Shown here: positions 41,940-50,750 of the stretch, one piece after another
Layout of the letters: the number at the start of each line of letters is the position of its first letter
How positions within the stretch are numbered: the first letter of the stretch is position 1
Origin: Nonomuraea wenchangensis
Lineage (GTDB): Bacteria; Actinomycetota; Actinomycetes; Streptosporangiales; Streptosporangiaceae
Reading direction: 5' to 3'
NCBI RefSeq assembly: GCF_900111685.1
Contig: NZ_FOHX01000013.1
Coordinates: 206,374-270,373 of the forward strand
DNA length: 64,000 nucleotides
Made by a program: the position numbers and the translations under genes
The notes under the pieces: model-generated
Databases searched by the model: none
Told to the model about the DNA's origin: nothing
Seen by the model: the letters and a program-made list of their open reading frames with translations, nothing else

Positions 41940-43465
41940 CGGAGCTCCACCCGCCCCAAGTCCATGCCGGACGCCGGCGGCACGAAGTGGGGGGTGTGCC
42001 CGGGCCGCAGCCGCCAGTCGGGGGTGAGGACGGTCTCCATGTGTCGGCGCAGCTCCCGCAGCTCCTCCTTGCCGGGCGTCCCGTGGTCGAACGCGGAGGC
42101 GACCAGGTCGGACTGGTAGCGGGTGTTGTCGTGGGCGAACAACGGCACGGTGACGGGGTCGGAGGCCAGCAGGGTCTGGATGCGCCGGGCGGCCTCGAGC
42201 TGGCGGGCCGTGTCGGCGCCGCCGATGGTCATCTGGCGGACCTGGTCCGTGGCCAGGTGGGGCAGTGTGTAGAGGGTGTCGCCCATGAACAGCACGTTGC
42301 CGGCGTCCAGGCGCAGGAGCACGCACATGTGGCCGGGGGAGTGGCCGGGGGTGGGCAGCAGGATGAGGCTGCCGTCACCGAAGTGGTCCTGACTGTCGGG
42401 GAAGGCGCCGAAGGCGCCGGAGTCGAAGGCGGGGAAGGAGAGGTTGTTCTTGACCAGGTCGAAGGAGTACGGGTAGACCGTGCCGTGTTCCCAGTCGCGG
42501 CGGTCGAGCACCACTGTCGCCTGAGGCAGGTGGCGCAGCCCTCCCGCGTGGTCGTCGTGGACGTGGGTGAGGAACACGGTGGTGATCTCCTTGGGGTCGT
42601 AGCCGAGCCGGGCCAGGTGGACCCGCAGGTCCTGCTCGGGGGTCAGCTGGTATTCGTCGCGCTGGGTCAGCAGGCGCGAGACCATCTGGTTGTGGTTGTA
42701 GTACCCGTCGTGATCGTGGGCTTGTTCCCAGTTGACGCCGGTGTCGACCAGCATGAGGCCGTGCCGGGGGTGGTCGATGAGGTAGGCGTAGACGGGCACC
42801 GCGATCTGCGCCTTGTCCACAAGGGTGCGCAGGTAGCCGTTCAGCCCTTCCCAGCCGTCCAGACCGCCGTAGAACTGGCCGTAGGTGACGATGGTGTCGC
42901 CGGTGTGGATCGGGAACACCCGTACGGCGCCGTCGGCGATCCGCCGCCGCGCGCCCGGGGTGCGCACGGCCGCTTGCCGCTCCTGCTCGCCCCGCGCCAG
43001 CATCTCGCTTCGCTGCCGTTCCACCCGATCGACGGACAGTCCGCTCAGCACTCCCAGCACCAGCCCGGCACCGCCCGCCAGGAAGGCGCGCCTGGTGCTC
43101 CGGGTGCCCCGGCCGCCCTCCGCCCGACGTCCGCGCAGGAAGGCGGCCGCCGCCCATGCCAGGCAGGCGACAGCGGCCAGGGCGAGCAGCACCGGCAGGT
43201 CCGTGACGTAGTAGACGACTCCGAGGTAGAGCCCCAGAGTGCCCAGGCCGGCCGGAACCCCGATGAACGCCAGCACCCGGCGCCGGGTGGACAGCGGGCC
43301 GAGCACACCGGGCCACAACAACCCGACCACCAATCCGGCCAGCAGCAGCCCATAGACCACCAGCAGCGGCACGGGCACGTCCTTCAACCGCAGGACGACC
43401 AGCCAGGCGGCGCCGACCGCGAAGGCGGGAACGAGTAACCCGATCTTGCCTACAGACTTCAGCAT
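41936..43465 (-). CDS. Membrane-anchored MBL-fold hydrolase (lactonase-like)
   Basis: A 509-residue fusion. Residues 1-112 contain four membrane segments (about 8-27, 33-52, 64-86, 90-110). Next comes a TRRAFLAGGAGLVLG segment at 124-140, similar to a twin-arginine-like anchor. The metallo-beta-lactamase domain spans about 185-500 and has HVHDDHAGG (301-309, zinc ligands), GHSPGH near 370 and MGDTLY. Topology suggests the enzyme domain faces outside. The domain is closest to N-acyl-homoserine-lactonase-like proteins; whether it hydrolyses a signal lactone or another ester is unknown. Overlaps tetR. Confidence 0.85.
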   Translation of the reverse strand: MLKSVGKIGLLVPAFAVGAAWLVVLRLKDVPVPLLVVYGLLLAGLVVGLLWPGVLGPLSTRRRVLAFIGVPAGLGTLGLYLGVVYYVTDLPVLLALAAVACLAWAAAAFLRGRRAEGGRGTRSTRRAFLAGGAGLVLGVLSGLSVDRVERQRSEMLARGEQERQAAVRTPGARRRIADGAVRVFPIHTGDTIVTYGQFYGGLDGWEGLNGYLRTLVDKAQIAVPVYAYLIDHPRHGLMLVDTGVNWEQAHDHDGYYNHNQMVSRLLTQRDEYQLTPEQDLRVHLARLGYDPKEITTVFLTHVHDDHAGGLRHLPQATVVLDRRDWEHGTVYPYSFDLVKNNLSFPAFDSGAFGAFPDSQDHFGDGSLILLPTPGHSPGHMCVLLRLDAGNVLFMGDTLYTLPHLATDQVRQMTIGGADTARQLEAARRIQTLLASDPVTVPLFAHDNTRYQSDLVASAFDHGTPGKEELRELRRHMETVLTPDWRLRPGHTPHFVPPASGMDLGRVELR

Positions 43466-43481
43466 CCGGCCACCTCATTTC

Positions 43482-43505
43482 GTAAACGCATACGGATGCG
43501 TTTAC
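43482..43505. promoter_or_regulatory. 24-bp perfect palindromic operator
   Basis: Arms GTAAACGCAT and ATGCGTTTAC are perfect inverted copies around a 4-bp ACGG centre, ending 17 bp from the MBL gene start. Such length and perfection point to the cotranscribed TetR protein's own operator. Confidence 0.85.
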
Positions 43506-43547
43506 ATAATAGTGCGGCCACGACCACGTCGTGCCCAGCCTCTGCGG

Positions 43548-44126
43548 TCAGACTGTCAGCATTGACTGCACGGTCTTGGTCACCACTTCTGCGGCGTCGT
43601 CCGGTTCCAGGCGTCCCGCCCGTATCTCGGTCGCCGCTCCGTGCAGGACGTGGTGGACGACGTTGACCAGCCAGACGGTCGGCAGGTCGGTACGGAAGAC
43701 GCCCTGGTCCTGGCCACGGCGGATGAGCTCGGTCATGCGCTGAACGGGTTTCGCGTGCAGCTCCCGGATCCGTCCGGCAGGGAGGACCTCCTCGGCCGCG
43801 GTAAGCAGGGCCGCGGACTCGGCCACCACCTGCCAGCTCGACGCCAGCAGGCGGGTCATCGCCTCGCGGGCGTTGCCCGTCAGGTCGATGGCCGACAAGG
43901 TCTCGTCGCCGGCTCTCAGCGCGTCCGTGAAGGCCGCTTCGACGAGTTCGGCCCGGGTGCCGAAGTGCCCGTACAGGGTCATCCGCCCCACGCCCGCCGC
44001 TTTCGCGATGTCGTCCGTCCTGGCGTTCGGGTCCGAGCTCAGCAGGGTGCGTGCCGCGGACACGATGCGGGCGATGCTGCGTTCGGCGTCGGCGCGGCGC
44101 CTGGGGCGCGCGGAGGGCTCTTCCAT
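43548..44126 (-). CDS. TetR-family regulator
   Basis: A 192-residue repressor: DAERSIARIVSAARTLLSSD, NARTDDIAKAAGVGRMTLYG, HFGTRAELVEAAFTDALRAG, then a mixed-helix C-terminus. Divergent from a DHA2 exporter with two inverted repeats between, so it is the likely local repressor of exporter and of itself. Confidence 0.9.
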   Translation of the reverse strand: MEEPSARPRRRADAERSIARIVSAARTLLSSDPNARTDDIAKAAGVGRMTLYGHFGTRAELVEAAFTDALRAGDETLSAIDLTGNAREAMTRLLASSWQVVAESAALLTAAEEVLPAGRIRELHAKPVQRMTELIRRGQDQGVFRTDLPTVWLVNVVHHVLHGAATEIRAGRLEPDDAAEVVTKTVQSMLTV

Positions 44127-44141
44127 GTCGGCACTCTAACG

Positions 44142-44196
44142 CGTATGTGCATATACGAGTTATAGTCATGGCAAAGCTCGTACATGGAAGTACGAG
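44142..44196. promoter_or_regulatory. Two operators between tetR and MFS gene
   Basis: Site 1 (44142-44157) is CGTAT-N6-ATACG. Site 2 (44177-44196) is CTCGTAC-N6-GTACGAG. Both share the CGTA/TACG half-site and 6-bp spacing and occupy the divergent promoter region. Confidence 0.72.
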
Positions 44197-44216
44197 TTCT
44201 TGCCTATGGAGGCATC

Positions 44217-45617
44217 GTGAACCGACCAACCGCGCGGCCGGACGCACACCCGGCGCGCTGGCGCATTCTCGGCCTGCTCGGGGTGGCGCAGCTCATGCTG
44301 ATCCTCGACGTCACCGTCGTCGCCATCGCCCTGCCGCACATCGAGACGGACCTCGGGCTCAGCCGCGAGGCACTGACCTGGACCGTCAGCGCCTACACGC
44401 TCACCTTCGGCGGCCTCATGCTGCTCGGTGGGCGGATCTCCGACCTGGCGGGCGCCAAGCGCGTCATGCTCGCCGGGCTCCTTCTCTTCACCGCGGCATC
44501 ACTGGCCACCGGGCTGGCGGAATCCGCGGCCCTGCTGGTGGGCGGTCGCATCGCCCAGGGGGTCGGCGCGGCCCTGCTGTCGCCCTCGGCGCTCTCCCTG
44601 GTGGTGACCCTGTTCGACGGGGAGGAGCGGAACAAGGCCCTGGGGGTCTGGTCCGCGCTCGGCGGAGGCGGAGCCGCCCTCGGCGTCCTGCTCGGCGGAC
44701 TCCTCACGGCGGGACCCGGATGGTCATGGGTCTTCTACGTCAACGTGCCCATCGGGGTGGCGATCGCCGGGGTGCTCGCCGTTCTCGTGCCCGCGCGGCG
44801 GGCATGGGCGGCCGAGCGGCCGCGGCTCGACATCCTCGGCGCGATCCTGGTGACGTCCTCCACCGCATCGCTGATCTACGCCCTCATCGCCGCCGGTGAG
44901 GGGGGCTGGCTCACCCCGCTCACCGGCTGGCTCGTCCTGGCCGCCGCAGCGGGCTACGTCCTGTTCGTCGTACGGCAGAAGCGGGCGCGCTCGCCCCTGA
45001 TGGACGTCCGGCTGCTCGTGCGGCGGCCCGTGGCGACCGGCGCGTTCCTCATCATGATGGCGACCGCCCTGATGATCACCGTGTTCTTCCTGGGCACCTT
45101 CTACTTCCAGCAGGCTCAGGGGTACGGCGCGTTGCAGACCGGGCTGTTGTTCCTGCCCGTGGCGGTGGCAACGATGCTCGGCGCCAACCTGACCGGCCGG
45201 GTGATCGGCCGTTGGGGTGGACGCGCGCCGGCCGTCGCCGGCATGGCCCTCGCGGCCCTCGGCATGGCCGTGCCGGCCGTGTCGATGAACCCGGCCCTCG
45301 TCGTGGTGGGCGTCTCCGTCGCGGCGGCGGGCACCGGCGCGATGTTCGTCGTCGCCTCGGCGACCGCACTCGGCCAGGTGGCGCCCCACGAGGCCGGGAT
45401 CGCCTCCGGCATCGTGAGCACCTTCCACGAGTTCGGCGCCTCCGTCGGCGCCGCGGTCGTGTCGAGCGTCGCCGCGGCGAGCCTGGCGGGGGAGACGCTG
45501 AGCGGCTTCGCCGGCGGGTTCACCGTGGCGGCTGTCGCGGCGGCCGTCGGCATCGTCGTCACCGCCCTGGTGACGCCCGGACGGGCGGGACAGGAGGCGC
45601 CTCTGCCCTCCTCCTAG
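44217..45617 (+). CDS. MFS drug exporter, DHA2 family
   Basis: A 466-residue exporter of the EmrB/QacA kind with 14 segments: ILGLLGVAQLMLILDVTVVA (segment 1, motif D1-like), LGGRISDLAGAKRVMLAGLL (motif A), GVWSALGGGGAALGVLLGGL (motif C). GTG 44217 follows GGAGG. Controlled by the divergent TetR. Substrate unknown; probably drug or metabolite efflux. Confidence 0.92.
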   Translation: MNRPTARPDAHPARWRILGLLGVAQLMLILDVTVVAIALPHIETDLGLSREALTWTVSAYTLTFGGLMLLGGRISDLAGAKRVMLAGLLLFTAASLATGLAESAALLVGGRIAQGVGAALLSPSALSLVVTLFDGEERNKALGVWSALGGGGAALGVLLGGLLTAGPGWSWVFYVNVPIGVAIAGVLAVLVPARRAWAAERPRLDILGAILVTSSTASLIYALIAAGEGGWLTPLTGWLVLAAAAGYVLFVVRQKRARSPLMDVRLLVRRPVATGAFLIMMATALMITVFFLGTFYFQQAQGYGALQTGLLFLPVAVATMLGANLTGRVIGRWGGRAPAVAGMALAALGMAVPAVSMNPALVVVGVSVAAAGTGAMFVVASATALGQVAPHEAGIASGIVSTFHEFGASVGAAVVSSVAAASLAGETLSGFAGGFTVAAVAAAVGIVVTALVTPGRAGQEAPLPSS

Positions 45618-45653
45618 CCGGTGCTGTGGAGTCGCGGCCTGCCGAGCCGGGTC

Positions 45654-46883
45654 TCAGCCGTCGCCGAACCGGTCACGGACCGCGCGGAAGGCGGCCTCCG
45701 TGCCGGCGAGCGCCCGGGCCACGATCTCGTCCGTGTGGGCCACGCTGACGAACCAGTTGTGCCGCGGATGGATGTAGACGCCGTGGTCGAGCGCCACGCG
45801 GGAGAAGTGCATCATCCGTTCGAAGTCCGTGTCGGCCAGGAACCGGAAGTAGGGCATCTGCGCGGGCCCGGTGTAGGAGATGGCGAGGTCGTTGGCCCTG
45901 GCCTGCTCCACAATGCCGCTCCTGAGCAGTTCGCCGGCGCGCTCCATCGCGGCGATGCCGTCCTCGTCGCGGATGGCGTTGATGGTGGCGATGGCGGCGG
46001 CCATGGGGACCGCCGCGAACCAGTAGGTGCCCGTGCTGAAGATGCTGGTGGCGGCGTCCCGCAGGGCTTCGATGCCGAGGATCGCCGAGACGGTGTAGCC
46101 GTTGCTGACCGCCTTGCCCCAGGCGCTGAGATCGGGCTGGATCCCCAGCGACTCCCAGCTCCCGCCGAAGTTCAGCCTGAATCCGCAGCGGACGTCGTCC
46201 AGGATGAGCACCGCGTTCCTGGAGTCGCACACCTGCCGGAGCTCGCGGGCGAACGCCGGGTCGACCAGCTCCTGGTCTTCTCCGTCGTTGTGCTTGAAGG
46301 GGGTGACGATGATGCCGGCCAGGTCGTCGCCGGCCTCGTCCACGGCCGCCCGCAGGCTCGCGTGGTCGTTGTACTCGAAGTACCGCAGGGCGGCGCGGTC
46401 CGACGGGAGCACTCCGGCCAGGCCGGGGGTGCACCAGGGGGCCGCGCCGTGGTAGCTGCCCCGGGCGACCAGGACGACGGACCTGCCGGTGGCGGCCCGG
46501 GCGATGGTCAGGCAGGTGGTCGTCGCGTCGGTGCCGTTCTTGGCCAGGTAGGCCCAGTCGGCGTGGTCGACGACGTCCACCAGCAGCTCGGCCAGCTCGA
46601 CCATTCTGGCCGAGGGGGCGTTCTGGCAGTCGGCCTGCCGCCGTTGGGCCGCCGCGGCCGCCTCGACCCCGGGGTGCTGGTAGCCGAGGACGATGGGCCC
46701 GTATCCGCAGAGCAGGTCGACGAACTCGCGCCCGTCGACGTCGCGGATCAGGGCCCCTTCGCCGTGGGAGAGGTACTGCGGGAAGTTCTCCGGGAACAGG
46801 CCCGCCCGCTGGTGTCCGTACATCCCGCCTGGAATGACCCGGCGCGCCCGTTCGCGGAGCGCGGCGTCCGAAGTCCCAGCCAT
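45654..46883 (-). CDS. Class-III aminotransferase / GSA-aminomutase-like enzyme
   Basis: A 409-residue PLP enzyme of fold type I. K257 in DLSAWGKAVSNGY is the Schiff-base lysine, KNGTDATTTCL (115-125) binds phosphate, and ILDDVRCGFRLNFGG carries the cofactor-pyridine Asp (the common DEV is DDV here). The Y-G-x-x-x-L-G-Y-x-H-P loop is present. The group includes glutamate-1-semialdehyde aminomutase and omega-transaminases; the island context favours a transamination of a catabolic keto or aldehyde intermediate. Start ATG 46883 (GTG 46889 is possible given AAAGGA spacing). It ends the left arm of the catabolic island. Confidence 0.85.
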   Translation of the reverse strand: MAGTSDAALRERARRVIPGGMYGHQRAGLFPENFPQYLSHGEGALIRDVDGREFVDLLCGYGPIVLGYQHPGVEAAAAAQRRQADCQNAPSARMVELAELLVDVVDHADWAYLAKNGTDATTTCLTIARAATGRSVVLVARGSYHGAAPWCTPGLAGVLPSDRAALRYFEYNDHASLRAAVDEAGDDLAGIIVTPFKHNDGEDQELVDPAFARELRQVCDSRNAVLILDDVRCGFRLNFGGSWESLGIQPDLSAWGKAVSNGYTVSAILGIEALRDAATSIFSTGTYWFAAVPMAAAIATINAIRDEDGIAAMERAGELLRSGIVEQARANDLAISYTGPAQMPYFRFLADTDFERMMHFSRVALDHGVYIHPRHNWFVSVAHTDEIVARALAGTEAAFRAVRDRFGDG

Positions 46884-46967
46884 GATCACACTCGTCCTTT
46901 CAGAGGTCACACCAGCAGCAGGTCAGCGAGCTCCCGTGGGGGGAGAGAGAACGGGGCGAAATCCTCC

Positions 46968-49460
46968 TTATGCTCGTTTGGCGCGGACCTGTGAGTAGAT
47001 GGCCGTCGCGGCCAGCGCCATGAGGCCGAGCATCCAGTACTGCCACGCCTGCGACAGGCCGAGGAACACCGTGGTGTTCTGGATGACCTGCAGGAGCACG
47101 ACTCCGAACAGCACGCCGATGAAGCTGCCCCGGCCGCCGAAGATCGAGGCTCCGCCGAGCACGACGGCGGTGATGCTGGCCATCGTGTAGCTGACGCCGG
47201 CGGTGGGGTCACCCACGCCGATCTGCGCCATCAGCAGCAGGGCGCCGAGCATGGTGAGCAGCGCGCTGGCGACGTAGACGGCGAGGTGGACGCGGGCCAC
47301 CGGGATTCCCCTGTTGCGTGCGGCGTGCTCGGACGAGCCGGCGCCCCGCAGCCGGAGCCCCATCATCGAACGCCGGGACATCACTTCCAGCCCGATGAGG
47401 ACGGCCGCGCCGACGATGACCGCGTAGGGGATCGGGCCGATGCGCGCCCCGAGCGCCTCGGTGATCGTGCTGGAGATCGACCCGCCGGGCGAGTCGCGCA
47501 TGACCAGGGAGAGCCCCTGGAGCGCGGTGTAGGTGACCAAGGTGGCGACCACCGGTGTCACCCGGGCGTATCTGACCATCATCCCGTTGCCCAGCCCCAC
47601 GGCGGCCGCCGCGAGGAACATCAGCAGCAGCCCGATGATCCACCACCCGGCGCCGTACCCGTCGAGGAGGTAGAACGAGGCGATGACCACGAGGGTCCCG
47701 CTCAGGGGGCCGACCGACAGGTCGATCCCTCCGGTGAGCATGACGATGAGCTGCCCGGCGGCGAGGAAGAGCACGGGCGCCGCCAGGCCGAGCATGCTGG
47801 CGATGTTGAACTCGGACAGGAAGCGGTCGCTCCTGGTGGCGCTCACCAGGGCCAGGAGCACGATCGCGGCCGCGAGGAACAGGCTGGGCGCCTGCTCGCT
47901 GGAGAGCAGGCGGCGGAACCTGTCGAGCGGCCCCGTACGCCGCGCCGGTCCGGCGGCCTCCTCGCTCTGGGCCGAGGTCGCCGCCGTGAGTGACGCCTCG
48001 GTGATGGCGTGCTCGGAGATCTCGTCGCCGGTCAGCTCGCGGACGACCCGCCCCCGGGAGAACACGAGCACGCGGTCGCACAGCCCGGCGAGTTCGACGT
48101 TGTCGGAGCTGAGCACGACGACCGGCGTCCCCGACTCGGCGGTGGAGCGGAGCCGGTGGTAGATGTCGGAGCGTACTCCGACGTCGATCCCCTGGGTGGG
48201 TTCGTCGCACAGCAGCACTTTGGGGTCGGACAGCAGGGAGCGGCCGAGCACGACCTTCTGCTGGTTACCGCCCGACAGGTGCTCCACGGCGGAGTCGGGC
48301 GAGGCCACCTTGATGCCGAGCTGGCGGATCTCCTCGGCCACGAGCGCGTTCTCGGCCGAGCCCTTGACGACCCCGGCCGAGGCGGTCTGGTTCGTGGCGG
48401 CGACGCCGAGGTTCTCCTTGACCGAGAGCACGGTCGCGACGCCTTCGACGTGCCGTTCCTGGGGCATGAGGACCACGCCGGCCCGCCGGGCGCGACGGGG
48501 GCTGCCGAGCTCCACGGGCCGGCCGGCGACGGTGACGCCGCCGCCGGTGACGGGGTCGGCTCCGCCGAGCGCGCGGATGAACTCGCGCTGCCCGTTGCCT
48601 TCCACGCCGGCCAGGCCGAGGACCTCGTTGCGGGCGAGGGTCGTGGTGATCCCCCGGAGCCGGTCCGAGCGCAGATCGCGTACTTCCATCACGACGTCGC
48701 CGACGGAGTCGGGCCGCGGCGGGAACAGCGCGTCGATCTCCCGGCCCGCGATACGGGTGATGATCTCCTCCTCGGTCACCTCCGAGGCGAGGAAGGTGCC
48801 GCGGATCTGGCCGTCGCGGAGCACGGTGAGACGGTCGGCCAGGGCCATCACGTCGGGCAGCCGGTGGCTGATGTAGACCACGGCCATCCCGCCGGCGGCG
48901 GCCTTGCGCACCTGCTCGAACAGCCTGTCGATCTCGGCCACCATGAACGGCTCGGTGGGCTCGTCGAGGATCAGCACGCTGGGCTCGCAGGCCAGGGCGC
49001 CGCAGATCTCCAGCGCCTGCTTCTCGGCCAGGGTCAACCGGCCGGCCACGGCGGCCGGGTCGATGTCCATCCCCATGGGGAGCAGTCGTTCCCTGGCCCA
49101 GTCCTGGGCGTCGCCGAACGACGGCCGCAGCCGCTTCGGCACGCTCAGCAGGAGGTTCTCGGTGACGGTGAGGTCGGGGAGAAGTGCCGGGTGCTGGAAG
49201 GCGATGGCGAGGCCCTGCTCCCGGGCGGCGATCGGGGATATCTGCCGCATCGGCTCGCCCGCGATCTCGATGGTGCCCGCGTCGGGGGCCAGCGCTCCGG
49301 ACGCCACCGCCATGAGCGTGGACTTCCCGGCGCCGTTACCTCCCACCAGGGCATGTATCTCGCCGGGGCGCACCTCGAAGTCGACCGCGTCGAGCGCGAC
49401 GACGCCGGGGAAGCGTTTGGTCACCCCGCGGAGAACCAGTCCGGCTGTCGAATCGACCAT
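46968..49460 (-). CDS. Fused sugar ABC transporter ATPase-permease (RbsA-RbsC type)
   Basis: An 830-residue single chain. Residues 1 to about 510 are a double nucleotide-binding subunit: NBD1 has Walker A GGNGAGKST (40-48), signature-like LTLAEKQALEI and Walker B VLILDEPTEP; NBD2 has the degenerate GVEGNGQRE, signature LSGGNQQKV and LLCDEPTQGIDVG. After a polar linker, residues about 525-830 form an RbsC/BPD_transp_2 permease (LTGGIDLSVGPLSGTLVVIA, SYTMASITAVVLGGASIFGG). These are usually separate genes. ATG 49460 is used with GAGGAG upstream. It works with the binding protein and second permease upstream. Confidence 0.9.
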   Translation of the reverse strand: MVDSTAGLVLRGVTKRFPGVVALDAVDFEVRPGEIHALVGGNGAGKSTLMAVASGALAPDAGTIEIAGEPMRQISPIAAREQGLAIAFQHPALLPDLTVTENLLLSVPKRLRPSFGDAQDWARERLLPMGMDIDPAAVAGRLTLAEKQALEICGALACEPSVLILDEPTEPFMVAEIDRLFEQVRKAAAGGMAVVYISHRLPDVMALADRLTVLRDGQIRGTFLASEVTEEEIITRIAGREIDALFPPRPDSVGDVVMEVRDLRSDRLRGITTTLARNEVLGLAGVEGNGQREFIRALGGADPVTGGGVTVAGRPVELGSPRRARRAGVVLMPQERHVEGVATVLSVKENLGVAATNQTASAGVVKGSAENALVAEEIRQLGIKVASPDSAVEHLSGGNQQKVVLGRSLLSDPKVLLCDEPTQGIDVGVRSDIYHRLRSTAESGTPVVVLSSDNVELAGLCDRVLVFSRGRVVRELTGDEISEHAITEASLTAATSAQSEEAAGPARRTGPLDRFRRLLSSEQAPSLFLAAAIVLLALVSATRSDRFLSEFNIASMLGLAAPVLFLAAGQLIVMLTGGIDLSVGPLSGTLVVIASFYLLDGYGAGWWIIGLLLMFLAAAAVGLGNGMMVRYARVTPVVATLVTYTALQGLSLVMRDSPGGSISSTITEALGARIGPIPYAVIVGAAVLIGLEVMSRRSMMGLRLRGAGSSEHAARNRGIPVARVHLAVYVASALLTMLGALLLMAQIGVGDPTAGVSYTMASITAVVLGGASIFGGRGSFIGVLFGVVLLQVIQNTTVFLGLSQAWQYWMLGLMALAATAIYSQVRAKRA

Positions 49461-49529
49461 GCGAAGGATCACTCCTCACTCGGCTCATCGCTTCCGCCGG
49501 GCGCGTGCCCGGCGGAAGACGACAAGTGA

Positions 49530-50702
49530 TCAGCTGTAGGCCTGCTTGAGCTGCTCCGGCGTGAGCTCGGAGGACAGGACAGCGCTGGCGGGAAGGTCGG
49601 TGTCACACTTCGGAGGCTTCGTCTCGTCGAGCGTGTTCTCGAAGATCGGGATGTTGATGATCTCCGGCTCGTCGTTCTTGATCCCCTGGTGGGCGGCGAC
49701 GGCCTTGCGCAGCGCGAGACGGATGATCCAGGTACGCGCCGACACGGTCACGGTCTGGAAGGTCGGGTTCTTGTCCGCGTGCTCCTTCCAGGCGCAGGCG
49801 AACCCGTTGTTGTCGTTGGCGGTCCACTTCGGCAGCGGCCGGCCGGCCTGCAGGAAGGCGCGGATGCCGCCCAAGGACGCGTCACCCGAGTCGGTGATCA
49901 CGCCGTCGATGGTCGGGTACTTGGTGAGCAGCCCGGCCACGACCTTCTGCATCTGGGCGGGGTTCCAGTTGGTGTCGACCGGCTTGCCCGGCTCGTTGAG
50001 CAGCTTGACGTTGGCGCAGGCGGAGTTCTCCTTGAGCTCCTTCTCGATGCCGACCATCTCGGTGATGCTCTGCGTGTTGCCCGGGGTGCCGCCGAGGAAG
50101 ACGACGTTGCCGCCCTTCTCGCCGAGCGCCTCGCACATCCAGCGGGTCCAGGTCACGCCGTCGTTGACGGTGTTGTGGCCGACGAACGAGGTGTAGTCCA
50201 CCCCTGGCTTGCCGCCGGGGTTCGCCGTCCACGGCACCACCTGCACGCCCGCCTTGTACGCCTCACGCAGCGTCGGCAGCAGCGCCTCGCCGGCGTCGGG
50301 GAAGACCACGAGGGCTTCGACGCCCTGGGCGACCAGGGCCTTGATGTCGCTGATCGCCTTCTGCGGGTTGTTCTGGCCGTCGGCGTAGGGCAGCACGGTG
50401 ATGTTCGGGCACTTGGCGGCCTCGTCCTCGAACTCGGCGCGCGCCGTCTTACGGAAGGCGTTGTCGCCCGTGCCGTCCGCGAGCGCGACCTTGACCGGCT
50501 TGGTGCCGCAGAACTCGGACATGGGCCGGAGCTGGGAAACGTCTCCGATCTTGGCCGCGTTGTCGTAGACGGCCTCGACACCGCCGCCCTCGGTGGCGTT
50601 GTTCGAGGCGCCCGGCCCGCCGGCACAGGCCGTCGCGCCGAGGGCGAGGGCCAGGACGGCGGCCGAGCCGCGGGCGCGGAATCGGGCTCTGGTGGAGCTC
50701 AT
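49530..50702 (-). CDS. Sugar ABC transporter substrate-binding lipoprotein
   Basis: A 390-residue Peripla_BP_4-type protein. RARGSAAVLALALGATAC is a lipoprotein signal (lipid Cys then AGGPGASNN). Typical features are VKVALADGTGDNAFRKTARA, ADGQNNPQKAISDIKALVAQ, GVEALVVFPDAGEALLPTL and GVITDSGDASLGGIRAFLQA. ATG 50702 follows AGGAGA. It captures the ligand for the fused ATPase-permease and the separate permease. Ligand is unknown, likely a sugar, sugar acid or polyol. Confidence 0.92.
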   Translation of the reverse strand: MSSTRARFRARGSAAVLALALGATACAGGPGASNNATEGGGVEAVYDNAAKIGDVSQLRPMSEFCGTKPVKVALADGTGDNAFRKTARAEFEDEAAKCPNITVLPYADGQNNPQKAISDIKALVAQGVEALVVFPDAGEALLPTLREAYKAGVQVVPWTANPGGKPGVDYTSFVGHNTVNDGVTWTRWMCEALGEKGGNVVFLGGTPGNTQSITEMVGIEKELKENSACANVKLLNEPGKPVDTNWNPAQMQKVVAGLLTKYPTIDGVITDSGDASLGGIRAFLQAGRPLPKWTANDNNGFACAWKEHADKNPTFQTVTVSARTWIIRLALRKAVAAHQGIKNDEPEIINIPIFENTLDETKPPKCDTDLPASAVLSSELTPEQLKQAYS

Positions 50703-50750
50703 GGGGTTCTCCTGTCTGGGGGACACTTCTGAAGAGGAGGGCCTGGCCGG

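Noticed and set aside
37287..45617. Secondary-metabolite gene cluster
   Set aside because: Exporters, a methyltransferase and regulators occur, but there is no PKS, NRPS, terpene or RiPP core enzyme.
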